A stretch of DNA of 64,000 nucleotides, from contig JAPTOF010000005.1 of the NCBI GenBank assembly GCA_028554755.1, forward strand, positions 21,426,001 through 21,490,000, written 5' to 3'. Shown piece after piece: positions 50,566 to 63,641 of this stretch; within the stretch, counting starts at the first letter, position 1, and each line of letters opens with the position of its first letter. Below the pieces are notes generated by a model. The model was not told the origin of the DNA and searched no databases. It worked only from the letters and a program-made list of their open reading frames with translations. The DNA is from Cordia subcordata (lineage: Eukaryota; Streptophyta; Magnoliopsida; Boraginales; Cordiaceae). Position numbers and translations under genes: made by a program.

Positions 50566-50734
50566 GTTGTGTTTGGTATAAGGTTATTATAAAATATTTG
50601 TCTTATTTGTTAAACAATAATTTATCCTTTAATGTGTGAAAAAGACATAAAAAAACTCAAAATAAATTATATTTTTTATATATAAAATATCAAATAAAAT
50701 AAACACCTTATAATAAGTTTATACCAAACACAAC
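50566..50734. mobile_element. 169-bp MITE with gttgtgtttggtata ends
   Basis: Left end gttgtgtttggtataaggtt and right end aagtttataccaaacacaac are inverted repeats of each other, and the pairing goes on for about 30-40 bp (ttattataa, cttatttg). The centre is AT-only. It shares its terminal sequence with the elements at 21916 and 62876. Confidence 0.85.
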
Positions 50735-51224
50735 ATAAGAGCAATGAGTCATCTCTTCTACTTTTTTCTTTTTCCTTTTTTTTCTTACGTTCATTTTCAT
50801 AAAAGCTCGTAATATATATTGGGAGATAATAAAAGTTCTGAAACACTGTTTTAAACAAGAAAATTTACATGAAGATAACATTATTGGTTTCGAATATACA
50901 GGAAGGTGTATTATCATCTGCTGAAACCGCGACTGGTTTGAAGAAAAAACCAGCTTTTATCAGCTGGATTCTGAGGTGATGCTATCAGTCGACATTGAAG
51001 CATTTAAGAAAGATGTTGATAGATGACCCAACAAAAAGGAAAATAGAAAAAAAGAAAAAAAGAAAAATACAAAAGATGTCGATAGCAATTAATTCAAGAG
51101 AGGACATTTTGGTAAACACAGTGGGGGCCCGTGGTGCCTGTGCTACCCTACCTGATAGGGATGAGACTTTGAAGTTCTACATGCGACAGATTTGTCACGG
51201 AATCAATACGCCAAAAGCCAACTT

Positions 51225-51255
<31 letters not shown>

Positions 51256-52196
51256 TAATAATAATATGTTAATCCTTAGGAGAGGAAACTTAACTTGGAA
51301 ATAGGACGTAACGTTTAGTCTCACATCACTGTGTACAGTTTATGATAAATTTTAATTTATATTACCTCAATATCAATTTAAGTATTTAAATCCATTGAAA
51401 ATACTTTGATTGGAGGGGGGAAGGAAGGGAAAAAGGTTCAATTTTCTTTGTTGATCGAAAAAATAAACGTGTAATCAAAAATATATTAGTATCATATCAT
51501 TGCCAAGAAAACCAAAATTTCTAGATCGATCTATTAGAATGGTCAATAATCAACTAAGGGCAACCCTTCGGCGAAGTCGATGGGCCATAAAAAAGAAGAA
51601 AAAGCATTTGTTTTCATCGCAAGTGAAGAGTGGGTCTCTTAGTAGACTTTTCACTAATACACATCAACTTTGCTTTTCTACTCCCACCCCATTGCAATAA
51701 GTGCGAGCACATATCAAAATTTCATATGAGCCACAGAACAAGTTCAACAACATCATTATTCATATCTAAAGAACCATGAAATGAGAAAAACGGGGAAAAA
51801 GAGAGAGAGAGAGAGAGAAATAAAAAGAATAGGATCCATTTGCATTGATTTTTCTTAAAAATATTTTCTTTTAGAAGTTAAAATTTTTAATTCTTAAAAA
51901 ACTGTTTTTAAACTTTTTGTATAGTTTTAATTTTTTTAAAAAGCTAAATTAATTAATTATTACAAAAATAATGTGATTTTTTTAAGAAAAAATACTTTTT
52001 TAAAAAAAAATTTTTAATCCAAACAGACGCATATACTTTGAGCGTAATGTATGGGCCCGATCGAACCCACTCAAAATCTAAACACGATCACCAAAATTTG
52101 TTTCATGCATTCCTCACCACAAGATTGGCCGCAAATGCATTTCTGACGTGCACTAATTCGCGTTTCTGTTTATTTTATATATTTCCTCACTACCTA

Positions 52197-52411
52197 CTTA
52201 AGGCTCTTTTAAAATTTATTTTTTTTAACAACATTTCTCCAAAAATTTTGAAGAAAAAGTTAAAATTGTGCTTTTTTTCAAATTTTTTATTTTTTATTTT
52301 TTATTTGAAAATCTAAGTGAAATACTTATTGGGAAAATAATATGATTTTTTTTAGAGAAAAAAAAAGTGCTTTTATGTGGGGAAAAAAAAAACTATCCAA
52401 ATAGACCCTTA
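52197..52411. mobile_element. AT-rich MITE-like element, ttaaggctc/gacccttaa ends
   Basis: Ends cttaaggctctttt and tccaaatagacccttaa give an approximate inverted pair. The interior is poly-A/T rich with no coding. The motif tccaaa.aga also ends a second AT-rich block at 51842-52026, and relatives with tttggattggc occur at 15306 and 17969. Confidence 0.45.
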
Positions 52412-52867
52412 ATAATGGTGTTACACAGACATTTAATAACATTTAAGATAAAACTATAATTACGTACCACTGGAAGTAAAATGCAATTTGGATAATTCAT
52501 GTAAGATATAATGTCATTTGTCGTAATCAGAATAAAAGATGCCCTATTTCTGTACTTGGTATACTGTTACAACAACCTTAGATTATGGTACCACAGCGAG
52601 TAATATGTGATGATAATAATACAACAAATTTACTATACAAGATTAAAGTTTTCCAAGCATAAGACTAGGTCGGTTATCACGTGAAAAAATAAATAAAATA
52701 ATAATAAATAGGCACGTGATAGAGATAACTCTAGTAGGTCTCAAAACTTTAAATGGCTAGTCCCCCTACCTCAAGCCACACAAATGTAGAATAGACTAAT
52801 ATATTAAACGTTTATATTTTTTATAACCAATTAAGCTATAAGATAGGGTGAAATCTCCAGCAATAAT

Positions 52868-52950
52868 AGTATATGGTTTATGCAAGAACCTGAAATCTTG
52901 AAGAGTTATAATATAGGCTGAAATTTTAGGTTCTTGCATAACCATATACT
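52868..52950. other. 83-nt near-perfect hairpin, candidate small-RNA precursor
   Basis: The arm at 52868-52896 (agtatatggtttatgcaaga, then acctgaaat) pairs with the arm at 52923-52950. There is one single-base bulge and one mismatch across 28-29 bp, leaving a 26-nt loop. Size and pairing are in the range of plant microRNA precursors or very short foldback elements. It matches no conserved miRNA family I know. Both strands fold equally. Confidence 0.6.
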
Positions 52951-54122
52951 GTCATAAATCACAGTGTTGTCACGTACATTGTTCTTTCACGAGATTGCTC
53001 AGTTCAATATGACAACAGAATAATAGATGCATCGTTAGCACAAAGCAAAGAGTTCATCACCATAGTATCTTCATACCAGAGCAATAATAACAATAAAGCT
53101 TCTTCAATGCTTGTTTGTCAATTAACCAACGCCTAAGTGTTATTTGCATACATCAGACATCTCTGCTAAGGGATTCCAATCAGTACTGATGATTACGTTA
53201 TATAAATTACAACCATCTGACAAAGAGAAAAGTTGGTAATAGATATGAACTTTAGCAGACTAAATGTGCAGATTCCACAAGGAGGCTGCATCAGCCATTC
53301 ATAAAGCCATAGCATATCATTTATGTACATACCTTCTTCCAACATCAATTTCTGCTAATCCTCATGGCACTGGATTGGATAAGGTGTGTTGAAGTAAATC
53401 CATGCATGGAAGTGATAACTCTACAGATATTAGACAGAATGATTTTCATCCATACAGTGACTTGCTCCAAAAATTCCACCTGGAATGAATATTGATATTA
53501 ATTATACAGATTTGAAGTTCCAAGATGATTCTTTGCATCTTTCTATGCTGAAAATGTTGTTCAAGAATGGTGGTGAAGATTATATGCAGGATTAAAGTCC
53601 TTGAAAATATTAGAAGTTCAATACTATCAAGAGGAAAAGAATCAGTTCTACTGATCAAGATTAATGGTGAAGTTGATAATAAACTGGACTGGTGTCCCCG
53701 ATTTCAAAGTCTTGGTGTGCATTACTAGGAAAAGCACCATCACCAATTTTACATAGCATCAAGAGTAATAGCCTGCCATTACAAAGTCTCAAGGTATATT
53801 TAAAGTTCAATCACCTTTTGGGAACTTATTGTGAAGCTATTGATCCCACAGAAAAACAAGAATGAAAACAAGGATGGTCAATGGTCTTGCCCGAGCAGCT
53901 CACAAGAAGAAGACTTACTCTCAGATGGTGCAGCTTCGAGAATTCTTTTGATGCAAAAAACAACTTGACTTCAGTTGTTGTTTGAATTGTTCTGCAGATG
54001 TGTTAACATAGAAATGAACAGGATGCAAATAATAAGACACACGCCAGAATTGATAATAACACTTTCGGGACCACTTTTATGCTCCAAAAGAATTGAGCGA
54101 GTGTAACGCAAAGCAGAACATG

Positions 54123-57100
54123 TTATATAGTTATATTTACCCTTGTTTCCAAGATCTTTTTGCTTTCAATGAAATACTGGTTTGGATGATTAATCCCAGC
54201 ATCACAAGATGTACTGTGAACAGCTTCAAAGGTCAAGGTGCATGCCAACTGCACATATTAGACATTCAATATCAACGCACATCACCCCAGAAAGAGAAAA
54301 AAAGGAAAAAAGGCTGCAAGTAGTTACAAGGGCTGTTTCACTGATATATTGACCTGATAATGTCTGTTTCGTACTTTATCCATCACTTCCTCTAATGCAC
54401 GACTGCCTATCCCCATCCCACCTAGAGCAGCCCTCAAGTTCTCCGCACTGCATAACCATAATAGGTAATCATGGGTCCGTTCAGCCGAATCAGAAAAAAC
54501 AGTAGGTAGAAAGACTCCAGATTGATACATGGTCAGCTTTGTGCAGAATTTTCAAAAAAGAAGGCAATGCATTACCCAACCATGGAAAGAATCTAACCTA
54601 AAATGGCGATAGGGACAGCCATGATGATCTCCAGATCCTGGTGTTGAGGATATAATCTTTTGGCAAGAATAAGGTGTGTAATCCTGCACTCATCATTGAG
54701 AAATATTAAATATAACAGCCATGTTCCTCAGGGCCTGCACAAGAATACAACACCATTGTGTATCCATGCTATCTCTTGTTCACAGGCATAGTGCAGTAGA
54801 TATGCATGCATTTACATCCTACACAATTCTTGCCCATTTACATGGTAATGATGTTTTCCCACAAACAGTCAGCAATAAAATAAATGGTAATGAAGCAAAT
54901 GCAAAAATCCCTGCATATGTGCTTTCTCCATTATTGTCTGACCTTGCTTCCTCTAAATAACCAGTTCAGAAATTATAATCATTTTGCTGATATTTTTCAG
55001 TTTCCACATATATACTCTTTTCATCTGAATTTTTGAGGTATACACAACAATTTCTAGCTTGACTCCATATTGACATGGTGCAGAAAGCCACAGACCATAC
55101 CATTAAGTGCTTTGACATACTAAATGTTAACTGATGATATAACATCTTGCAGAAGTAGCAAAATCGATAACCATGAAAAGGTGATGACTCACCGTTCTCT
55201 TTCCTTCTTTTCCATAGTTGTGGCGTATGCCATATGCATATTCTTTGTCAAATCTTTCAGCACCAACCTACAAGCAGAAAAGTGAAGTCACTTGAACTTG
55301 GTGGAGGTAATGTACTTGCAACCTTGAAATACACCTGAAAAATTAAATATAGAAATAAACTAGTACAACACTCACCCTCACTGAGAACTCTGCTTTCCAG
55401 AAAGCAAGGGCATCATCCAACTTTAATCCAACACCCTGGAGTGAAACAGGAATACTATTTCAAGAAAATAGTGATAAACATCTAAAACCATATTTTGTTG
55501 ATGAACATAAAGAAGTTAGTCAATCTTCTGAAAAATTAAGAAACAATGTTCAGAACTTTTGATGCGCACATGCAAAGCAAGCTTGAAGGTTATCTAAATG
55601 AGATCATCTCCTGCAACAGAAACAACCATTGTCATCAATGACAAAGAGAACAATTTATCATACTAATTCTAAGCAGAGAAAACCTTGGCCTTGTATTAGA
55701 ATGTTTCCTGAAACAAAAGTTCCTTCTGGTGCTTTATTGCCAAGTGAAATTTTAAATGCAAATATGTACAGTTCATGTTCGGTTTAGTAAAAACAGATAA
55801 GCATCTCCACTTACAGCTATAATACAGATTTTCAAACTTACAACAGAAAATAGCACATCAAGCAGAAGATCCCACATCTCAGGGGGAAATGAAGACCATG
55901 CATTTCGTAGCCCTAGAGTCCAACCAGAAAACTCAATCTTTCTGATAATAACATAAAGATTTGATATCCACGTGAAAACAAATAACCTTAAGAAATAGAC
56001 CCAATTGCATTCTGCCTCCATGCTTCAGATGATGATCCTCTCTGAGCTGCAACGAAATGGAACATTACATGAAAGGAGATGAAAAACTACATTTCTTAGC
56101 ATTACTGATTGACTATCAAGAAATAAAAGGGAAATGATTCTAATGAGTCAGGCAGACAGGAGGAGGAATCAGAGCTAAATCTATGGCAAAACTTGCTTAC
56201 CTTCTCAAATAGATGACGCATGCAGAGAGGAAATGAAGTTTTGGCAATTTGATCAATTTCTTTTAATGATATTTCAGCAATCTCATTTGGCTGCAAAAAG
56301 CAGTTAGTGAGTTAACATCATCATGAAAATGTGTGGCTGGGAGAAATAGATGAATCGTCTTAGTGTACCTGGCTATAGTCAGGGCCCAGATAACTTGAGG
56401 ATAGGGCTTCAACAATCTGATGAACCAAAAACTATATTAGACACTTCAACAATCTGATGCACCAAAAACTGTATTAGACACAACGCCTACTGAAACAACA
56501 TAAAATATTCTGAGGATACATGCTTCAGTGATCAAATCAATTACTCACAGGAGTCAAACGGTCCTTCTCTTGTTCTCTTATCATGGATGTCCATTTCCTG
56601 AAAGTAAATGCTGCAACTCATGAAAATCTAGGCAATGGTAATTTGAACTGGCAGAGGGAGCTCTTTGATAAGATTTGACATCAACTATATGTACAATCTT
56701 CATATATTAAGAAGATTTGACATCACCTCCATTTAAGCAATGATCCACTGACCAATCAAATAGCTCTCTTAAGTTGTAGACTTTAGAACACTAAAATGGA
56801 AAGAGCAGATTTCCACTTTTACAGATATCATGGCCCTAACTAATTAAAACTCCAAGAATTGATAAACAGAGGCAGCAACGAAAACATTAATATGCAGGAG
56901 ATAGAAATCATCATAACCTGTTTGTCAGGACAAGCGCTTTTGAGAGATAACTACGAAATTGCGTCACAACAAGAGAAACCACCTGTTCGAACGAATCATG
57001 AACAAGTGAATTAGAGGGACGAATTAAAGTTTATATGGATATAGATCACAGTGAAAGAATATCCACCTGACTCGTAGCAACATATGCATATCCTTTTTGT

Positions 57101-59424
57101 ATATGTACACGACGACTTGCCACAAGCTCCGGAACTTCTTCAAATGGCACCTTCAGTTATTCAATTTCAAAAAATTAAGTACAGAACAAGTGATATTAAA
57201 ATTATCCAGGCCCAGGCATAAGGATAGGGTAAAACTTGGAAATACATGGTATTATGTCATTTGTTATGTTATTGAGAACCAGATAGGTGAACCAACAAAA
57301 TGTTGTGGAATTCCCAATCACCAGTCATAGTATGTCATCAATGAAACACTTGCCATATCTTTCTCCTTAAAGAAGACATACCCAAGGACATTTACAACGC
57401 AAACGGGATGATATCAAGTAGATCTTCCATCAATGAAGTACGAAACTAGTACCTAAACACCCTCCCCACAGCACCCGCTCAAGGGGTATAGTTCGACGTA
57501 CCTTGTAGAATATTGAATCAGCTGCAACAAAGAAAGCACAGAATTCATTAAGAGAGTCACACTGTAAAATCGTAATGTTTCAAGGGAAGAGGCATAACAA
57601 TTACCAGTAGGCAAAGATTGGGCACTGACAGATTTTGCAACTTGACTCAATTTGTCCGTCACACTCTGCAAAGAGATGTAAGAATTCGTAACAGAAGAAA
57701 ATTGATGCTCTAAGGTCAAAATGATTACAAAGAAACAGCAAATTAGACTTTTTCATCATAGGAATCATCAACGCAACAATGTGAATATCCTACCTCATAC
57801 TCAGCGCTGGTCACAGCTTTATAGGGGAGATTGAACTCTGCTATTAGTGCCCTCTATATGCCAAAGCACAAACCACAAAAAAGATCAGCTCACACACGCC
57901 AAAATAATGACTAAAGAAAGTTATTGCAACCACAAAACAAATTATTACAATCACACCTGTAATTCAGCAGTTTCAAGCCGAAAACGATAGCGAAATAAAG
58001 TAGTCTCCATGGAAAGAAACCATTTTCTCAACTCCTCCCTGACAATCAAATAAGAGTTCGCTGATCATACTGAAAAATTATAAACAGGAAAAGAATGCAC
58101 AACACATTGGTCAAAACAAAAGCTTACGTTCTACAATAAACGAGGCGCAAGACAAAGTGGGATATTATATCCTTGTTCACAACCTCAGCTGCCTGTGAAT
58201 GCTTCATATGTGCCTTCCATAAATCCTCAACCTATGCAAACCCCATATATTGTTATTATTATCTACTATATGACCAGAAATTCTTAGTTTCTGAAAACAC
58301 AGGCAAATTACAAATACCAATTTCTGCATTTCCTCGGGCTTCTTCCCACGAGATAATCCATCCGAAACTCCTTTTAAAACTGCATTTGACAAAATAAAGC
58401 ACCACCAATCATAATGAACTTGAATGCAATCAATAAAAATGCATCAAAGAATAAAATTATCAACCAAGTCATCGAGAATTGACAAGTAAAAGTTGGATTT
58501 ATATATATAAAGCCGCCTATATAACAGTAAGAAATCCTAGAATCAAAACTCTAACCCCGAATTTGCACAAAGGCAATAAATTCCCCATCTAGGCAAGCAA
58601 AACATAAAACAGCAAGAAGATGGCAAATTTTTAATCGTCTACAGCAGAATGAAACTCCATAAATACCAAAATTATATCCAAAACTAGTATAAACACACAT
58701 TTCCCCCAAAACAAGAATTATGTAATCAAAAAGACACTTGCAAACCTTAAGAGTAGGAGCTGTAATTGTGTCATAATTAGCAAAAGAAAATCGTAAATTT
58801 TCTTCAAGTACTTAAATAAAAACGGAAAGCTTAAGTACAATTTAAGATATGTAATTATCCTATGATTGCGGAAATCTATAAGAACCTTAATTTATTTTTC
58901 AATTCATCTAATCAGAAAAGTAAATTATTCAGTAAAAACTGAAAATTGAAAACTTTTTCTCCATTTACCCAAAAAAAAAATAAAGGAAGAAAGAAAGAAA
59001 GAAAAGCATATTGAGAAAGTACAACATAAGCTCCACAATTACTAACAATATTAAAAAAAAAAAAAATCATCCATTGTTTTATTAGTAGAGTAAAACAAAA
59101 GCATTTGACAAAATTTATAAAACAAAACAGACTAAATTGGCATTTTCTGCAAGAAGGAACGAATTTTTTTTTTTAAATATGCCATTTTAAAATTTCAGAA
59201 ATGTAGCTTAGCATTTGCATAAGAAATGTAATAATAGTTTACAGATAATAATGAAATTTAAAATAACTAGCATTAGTACCTCGGAGGCGATCGACGGCGT
59301 AAAGCTCGAAGTCTTCGAGCCGGACTTGGAGCGGCGGCGCGGAACGGTAGAGGGGGAGAGTTGAAGCGGCGTCGTTGTCTCCAGCAGCGAGCGAAGATTT
59401 CCGCTGAGATCGGAAGACTTCCAT
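54123..59424 (-). CDS. PRIM2-like: DNA primase large subunit (PRIM2)
   Basis: Accessory subunit of the nuclear primase-polymerase alpha complex that makes RNA-DNA primers. Exons: 59424-59280, 58379-58318, 58231-58128, 58038-57957, 57853-57794, 57665-57605, 57521-57502, 57150-57067, 56982-56918, 56597-56549, 56416-56369, 56290-56201, 56046-55987, 55435-55376, 55267-55193, 54683-54598, 54447-54354 and 54248-54123. All junctions are in phase; 1371 nt, 456 residues, as expected for plants. Landmarks: [112 protein letters not shown]. The four [4Fe-4S] ligands C283, C362, C378 and C418 are all present. The last codons (ETRVNITI) follow a GTAAAT that could be a splice donor, so the final few residues are uncertain. 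Confidence 0.96.
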
Positions 59425-60147
59425 TTTCGCGTGTGAGAGAAAGTAGAGCTGAAACGTCGTCGTTGTTGGAGAGCGGGAGGCAAGCCGAGGAAAATGGCGG
59501 GAAAGTGGCCTTCCCTCGTTTTTATGTTAGCTAAGTGGGCTTCTGGATTGGGCTTGTTAACGATAGTTCGGTTTACCCGTTTTGGGCTTTACGATTTAGG
59601 ATGGATTTTAGATTCTCGTGCTTTAGACTGGGCCTGAAACGTAGTTTACTTGTTACCTTTTTGGGATTTCTACAGACATTTAGGTTATGGGTACGAGTAA
59701 AGATGTCCCGGAAGTTATTTTGTTTGATTTACCAGACGTGGATTCTACACCATTCGAAACAAAAAGAGTGCTAGAAAGGAAATACGACCAAAGTTTCTCT
59801 CGGTTTTAGCACAACTATATCCCAACAAGAGGCTCACACAATGGGCTATTAGCTACCCCAAACTCCCATCAGGAGGCTCGCATGCCGGTCTATTAGCCTA
59901 ATGATAGTGGTAGACACTTGCGCATTTACGCCTGGGTCTGGCATGCTAGGGAATTATATAACATAAATTGAAAATAAACAAAATTTAGGCTATGTTTGAC
60001 CTCGTGATGAGATTTTAGCAATTGAATTTTGGTTAAAAGTGCAATTGTATAAAAGTTGTTTATTGTTTGGAGTAGTAATTTTGAAAAAAGAAAAAGAAAA
60101 GATAATGTCTAATATGGTATAAGTACACCTTCTCAAAAGCTTTATTG
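59425..60147. other. Primase promoter side, intergenic
   Basis: Upstream flank of the primase gene (minus strand); its first 100 bases are GC-richer and probably leader. No TATA box is obvious. No other gene or repeat is recognised before the T-run at about 60156. Confidence 0.4.
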
Positions 60148-60155
60148 GAAAATTT

Positions 60156-60953
60156 TTTCTTTTTTTTTTTTTTTTTTGGTTGAAATTAAACTTTCATTAA
60201 AATAAAAGAGGGCAATTATAATGGGGATCCAAGCCTATTAGAACTGGACCAGACCAAGACAAACACAACTGGCCAGTTAAGCTAAGCCCAAAAAGCTACA
60301 CAAAAACAAAGCAGAAACAGTATGCCAAAGCCCAAGACCTAACTGGAAGCAGGACCCAACCAAGATTTGGCCCAATTGAAGGCCAAACCCCAGACCTATG
60401 ACTCAACACCAAATCATTTCCAGCAAGCTCCAACGGCCAGATTGAGCCACGAAGGCCACAACCCATCAACAAAAAGATCAACCATGCCTCGATATCACAA
60501 AAGCTCAACACCACAGATGCCAAAGAAACAAAAACACCCAAGAATTCATAGCAATCCAACAAGGACAACGTCAAAGCAGCAGCAGCAGCAGCAGCCATCG
60601 CAACAACAGTGACAATGAGTTCAAAGGGACTCATCAATCCGAGAGGTTGGGCTAAGGAAAACCAAATCCTAGTAGTAGCTACAAACATCCCAAACATGAG
60701 AAGGGGCCCACTAGGTCTAAGGCTCACCTCTGATTCGAAGAGCGCGAAATGGATCTGCAGCAAGGTGCATGTGAGGTTTCTTGCATCTTATGGTGGAAGG
60801 CTTCATCAGATGAATAGCCACTGGAGTAGCAAAAACCAGTCCCATCATCATTTGGGTATTTAAAGCCATCTGTATCACCAGAGTAAGCCGCAACTCCAAT
60901 AAGCATTGCTGGTTTCAGATCTGGAAGAATCGGTACAACACAATGCAAGATCT

Positions 60954-60984
<31 letters not shown>

Positions 60985-60995
60985 GAGAGCATAAT
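60156..60995 (-). mobile_element. 5'-truncated poly(A) retroelement tail
   Basis: Read on the minus strand, it ends ...attttaatgaaagtttaatt, then tcaacc and a run of about 18 A. The preceding several hundred bases of G/T-rich low-complexity sequence (tttgggcttagctt and similar) are like the 3' UTRs of plant LINE elements. A short candidate target-site duplication, gaaaattt, flanks it at 60148-60155 and 60996-61003. It also holds a (CAG)n block at 60572-60592 and an (AG)n run at 60953-60980. The long open frame 60296-60763 lies over this tail and is not a host gene. A retroposed transcript is the alternative. Confidence 0.5.
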
Positions 60996-61590
60996 GAAAA
61001 TTTCCAATTTGAAAATTCTAATTTTTCAATTTTTCTCATATTTGTTTTTTATGTAAAAGCTCTTTAATAAATGGACCAAATAAGTAAACTTCAACTTTTA
61101 AACTTGTAAAAATTACTTTCGAATGTCTAAAAACTGAACCAACAAAACCATTAGCCGATTTGTTTTGACTCATTCCCGCCTCACTTCTCCTCTGTATTCT
61201 CATACACAGACACGAAAGGAATAGATAAACAACTAATTTTCAAGACCCAGGTGGTTGCTCTATTTGTTTCACCGTATTATATTACATAAAGGCAGAAAGC
61301 ATACAATTATTTCTTGGATCATTGAAGAGGAGTTAAATGGAATAAATAGTGAGGAAAAGCAAGCTCATAGTTATCCGTGGTGTAAATCCTAAACTGGCCT
61401 TTATAACCATATAAAAATGGCTCTACAAAATTTGTTGGCCAAATAATTTACCTTGGCAATACCTAAATCTGAGGGATGAAGTTGGATGACACAACTCATT
61501 TCAAGTCTTCCGTCCAGCAGGATTCACACATTGTGTGTATATATTTCTCTATCTATTCTATTTAATAATTATAAGTGGTAGCACAAGGAG

Positions 61591-63641
61591 CTACTTGAAA
61601 GATTGTATCGCGCTGCGACTTCTTGTAAGAAATGAAGCACTGATTCCCGAAAATCTTCGTCCCAAGAAACCAGATCCTCCTGCCTGTTCGTTATGCGTTT
61701 CTTCTGAGGCATGAACGCCATTGGATGACCGCGGGCTGATTTCACCCGACGATTCATTTGATATACCATGGAGCTCCTAAAGGGAATAATTTTCTCATTT
61801 AGTCCGTGATAGCGCATGAGGAAATAAAACAGAATTGGAAGTTGGCATTACCTTCAGTCCTGAGGCACAGGCAGAGACAGCGCTTTGCAATGGTCTCTAG
61901 ATTAGACAAGAGATAAACCAGAGGATTAAATAAGAACTTGGAGCAAGAAGATAATGAGAAAACAAGAAAGTTTCTCGAGCCACAAAAGAACTAACATATC
62001 CCATAAGCTAAAGACGACAATTTGTTGGGAGCATAAAACATTTCAAGAGAAAAGGTCTGCAAAGTTTTTGCCCATCCTACTCTCTCACTCATCATGGAAA
62101 AGCCCATCCTAGTAGGTAAAGACATAATATGAAACACAACCTAAAATAGCAACACATTCTTGCTAGAGCAACGGGTATTGTAGCGGAACTGATTGCAAAG
62201 AGGGGAAAGTCGGGTACATTAAAATTAAATGGAAAACATAAAAAAACACACACATTCTAGAGTTTTCTCATACAATGACAAATCTTGTAAATTGATCTTC
62301 AATTTTAACAGAAGACAGTTCACAGACCTTGGGGAATCCATTGGAATTAGAGGGAGATGGTGGCTCCTGCAATGAATTTATGGACAAAGATCCAGCCTGC
62401 AACCGAAAGAATAAGAGGTAAGGATATTTCATAAAAGTGTCTCATACGACATATCATCAGCATGAAACTAAAAGGCAAGCAAGAAGCAAAGGTGCTAAAA
62501 CAAGAATGTAATCCTCTTCATTTCTTTGAAGTCAACCTATTGAGGGACAAGGAAGATGGGTCTAGATTTTTCAGTTGAGCCTAATACAATACTAATGCCT
62601 GTTGGTTTAAGATTATTTTAAGATACTTTTTTATATAGAAAAGTATAGTTTGTTTTGACTTTTCATAAGATGCTTGTGATAAGATATCTTATTTATAGTT
62701 GTAAAAATAAGACCAGGATGGATTACTTATAAGATAAAAAATATATAATTTGTTTTGACTTTTCATAAAATATTTGTGATAAGATGTCTTATATTTATCT
62801 TATAGGATAAAAAGAGACAATGACCTTCACGTCAATAAGATAAGTATCTTATAATAAGCTTATTCCAAACACAGCACAAATCCCTGGGAATTAGATTAGT
62901 AAAGTCAACAAGATGCTACCAAATAAACTTGAAAAGTTTACCTTGGGTGAAGGAGTTGTTGGAGGAAATTCAAGTGATGGTCTGGATGAACCTGACGGTG
63001 CCGCCTACAATGTCCATAGGACATGATTAAGAAAGAAAATTGCAAAGGAAAAGGAATACCACAAAATGATCATAGGAAGAAGCTCCTTTTGTACCTCAAT
63101 CGGCTCCGTGGTCCTGTTACTCTCAATGCTCCTGACAAAAGCAATTAATTTCCCCACACCAAAATTTGTTTCATTCTACAAAATGGAGCAGTATGCAGAA
63201 GCATGATAATTAGGCCACAAAACCAATTCGACAAAGCCAGTGAAATTTAACTACCTGTCTTCCTTCTATTCTACTAATTTTTGTCTCCTGTAAGACAGAA
63301 AGTTAATGAATTAGTACTGAAATCCCCGTCAAATATTACAATGTTAACAAGAGAAAAAGATATGTAAATATATGAGGATGAATTACCAGCGATCTAACCA
63401 CATGGTGCACACTTTGGACATCTGCCCCAATCAGTTTCACATCTCCTCGCAGTTCGGATACCTATGTGATTTAACATGTGCTCCGTAAATGAAGAGGAAA
63501 CTTGAGCACCAGAAAAATAAGACCAGAAAACAACCATTTATTTGACCGCACCTCTTCCCTAGTAGCTGCTGTATTGTCTGCACATTGATCTATTTTACCA
63601 TCCACCCGATCAATTCTCAAAGATAAATGCCGCTTGGTGGC
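61591..63641 (-). CDS. DUF1664 family protein, 3' part of the gene
   Basis: The last eight exons of a plant DUF1664 gene; the start lies beyond the right edge. Exons: 63641-63552, 63461-63387, 63287-63255, 63175-63095, 63004-62942, 62396-62328, 61896-61852 and 61776-61591. All are in phase; 213 residues. The conserved core is a coiled coil (ATKRHLSLRIDRVDGKIDQC, EVSELRGDVKLIGADVQSV, ETKISRIEGRQNETNFGVGK). This matches the ATKRHL..RI..LDGK..., DVR.D...IG and K...LE.KQ series of the family. A Ser/Pro-rich linker follows (PSLEFPPTTPSPK), then GFLGRRFSGI and the end RSRSAIQSFK. Known members are usually membrane-anchored at the N-terminus, which is outside the window, and have no established function. 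The overlapping 82-residue frame at 61569-61817 is a shadow. Confidence 0.85.
62599..62876. mobile_element. MITE in a DUF1664 intron
   Basis: Lies in the intron between exons 63004-62942 and 62396-62328. The right end read on the minus strand is gctgtgtttggaataagctt then attataagatac; the left end is gttggtttaagattatttta then agatac. Inside, a segment of about 65 bp is directly repeated (gtttgttttgacttttcata at 62649 and 62750). It shares its ordered blocks with the half copy at 21916-22066 and with the insertion in SEP intron 4. Confidence 0.75.

Larger units (their letters stand above)
47664..54122. other. Gene-poor stretch between SPL and primase
   Basis: Contains the distal SPL promoter, a GA run at 48593-48616, a complete MITE (50566-50734), an (ATA)n run at 51238-51265, AT-rich element remnants (51842-52030 and 52197-52411) and a clear hairpin (52868-52950). 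Open frames at 49880, 50995 and 51500 are judged random. 52960-54122 is the 3' flank of the primase gene. Confidence 0.5.

Noticed and set aside
60296..60763. 155-residue open frame on the minus strand
   Set aside because: It overlaps the poly(A) retroelement tail, has an alanine run from the CAG repeat, and its hydrophobic bias follows from G/T-rich DNA. No domain is recognised.
61569..61817. 82-residue open frame on the minus strand
   Set aside because: Wrong frame over the last DUF1664 exon; the real frame is set by the acceptor at 61777 and ends at 61591.
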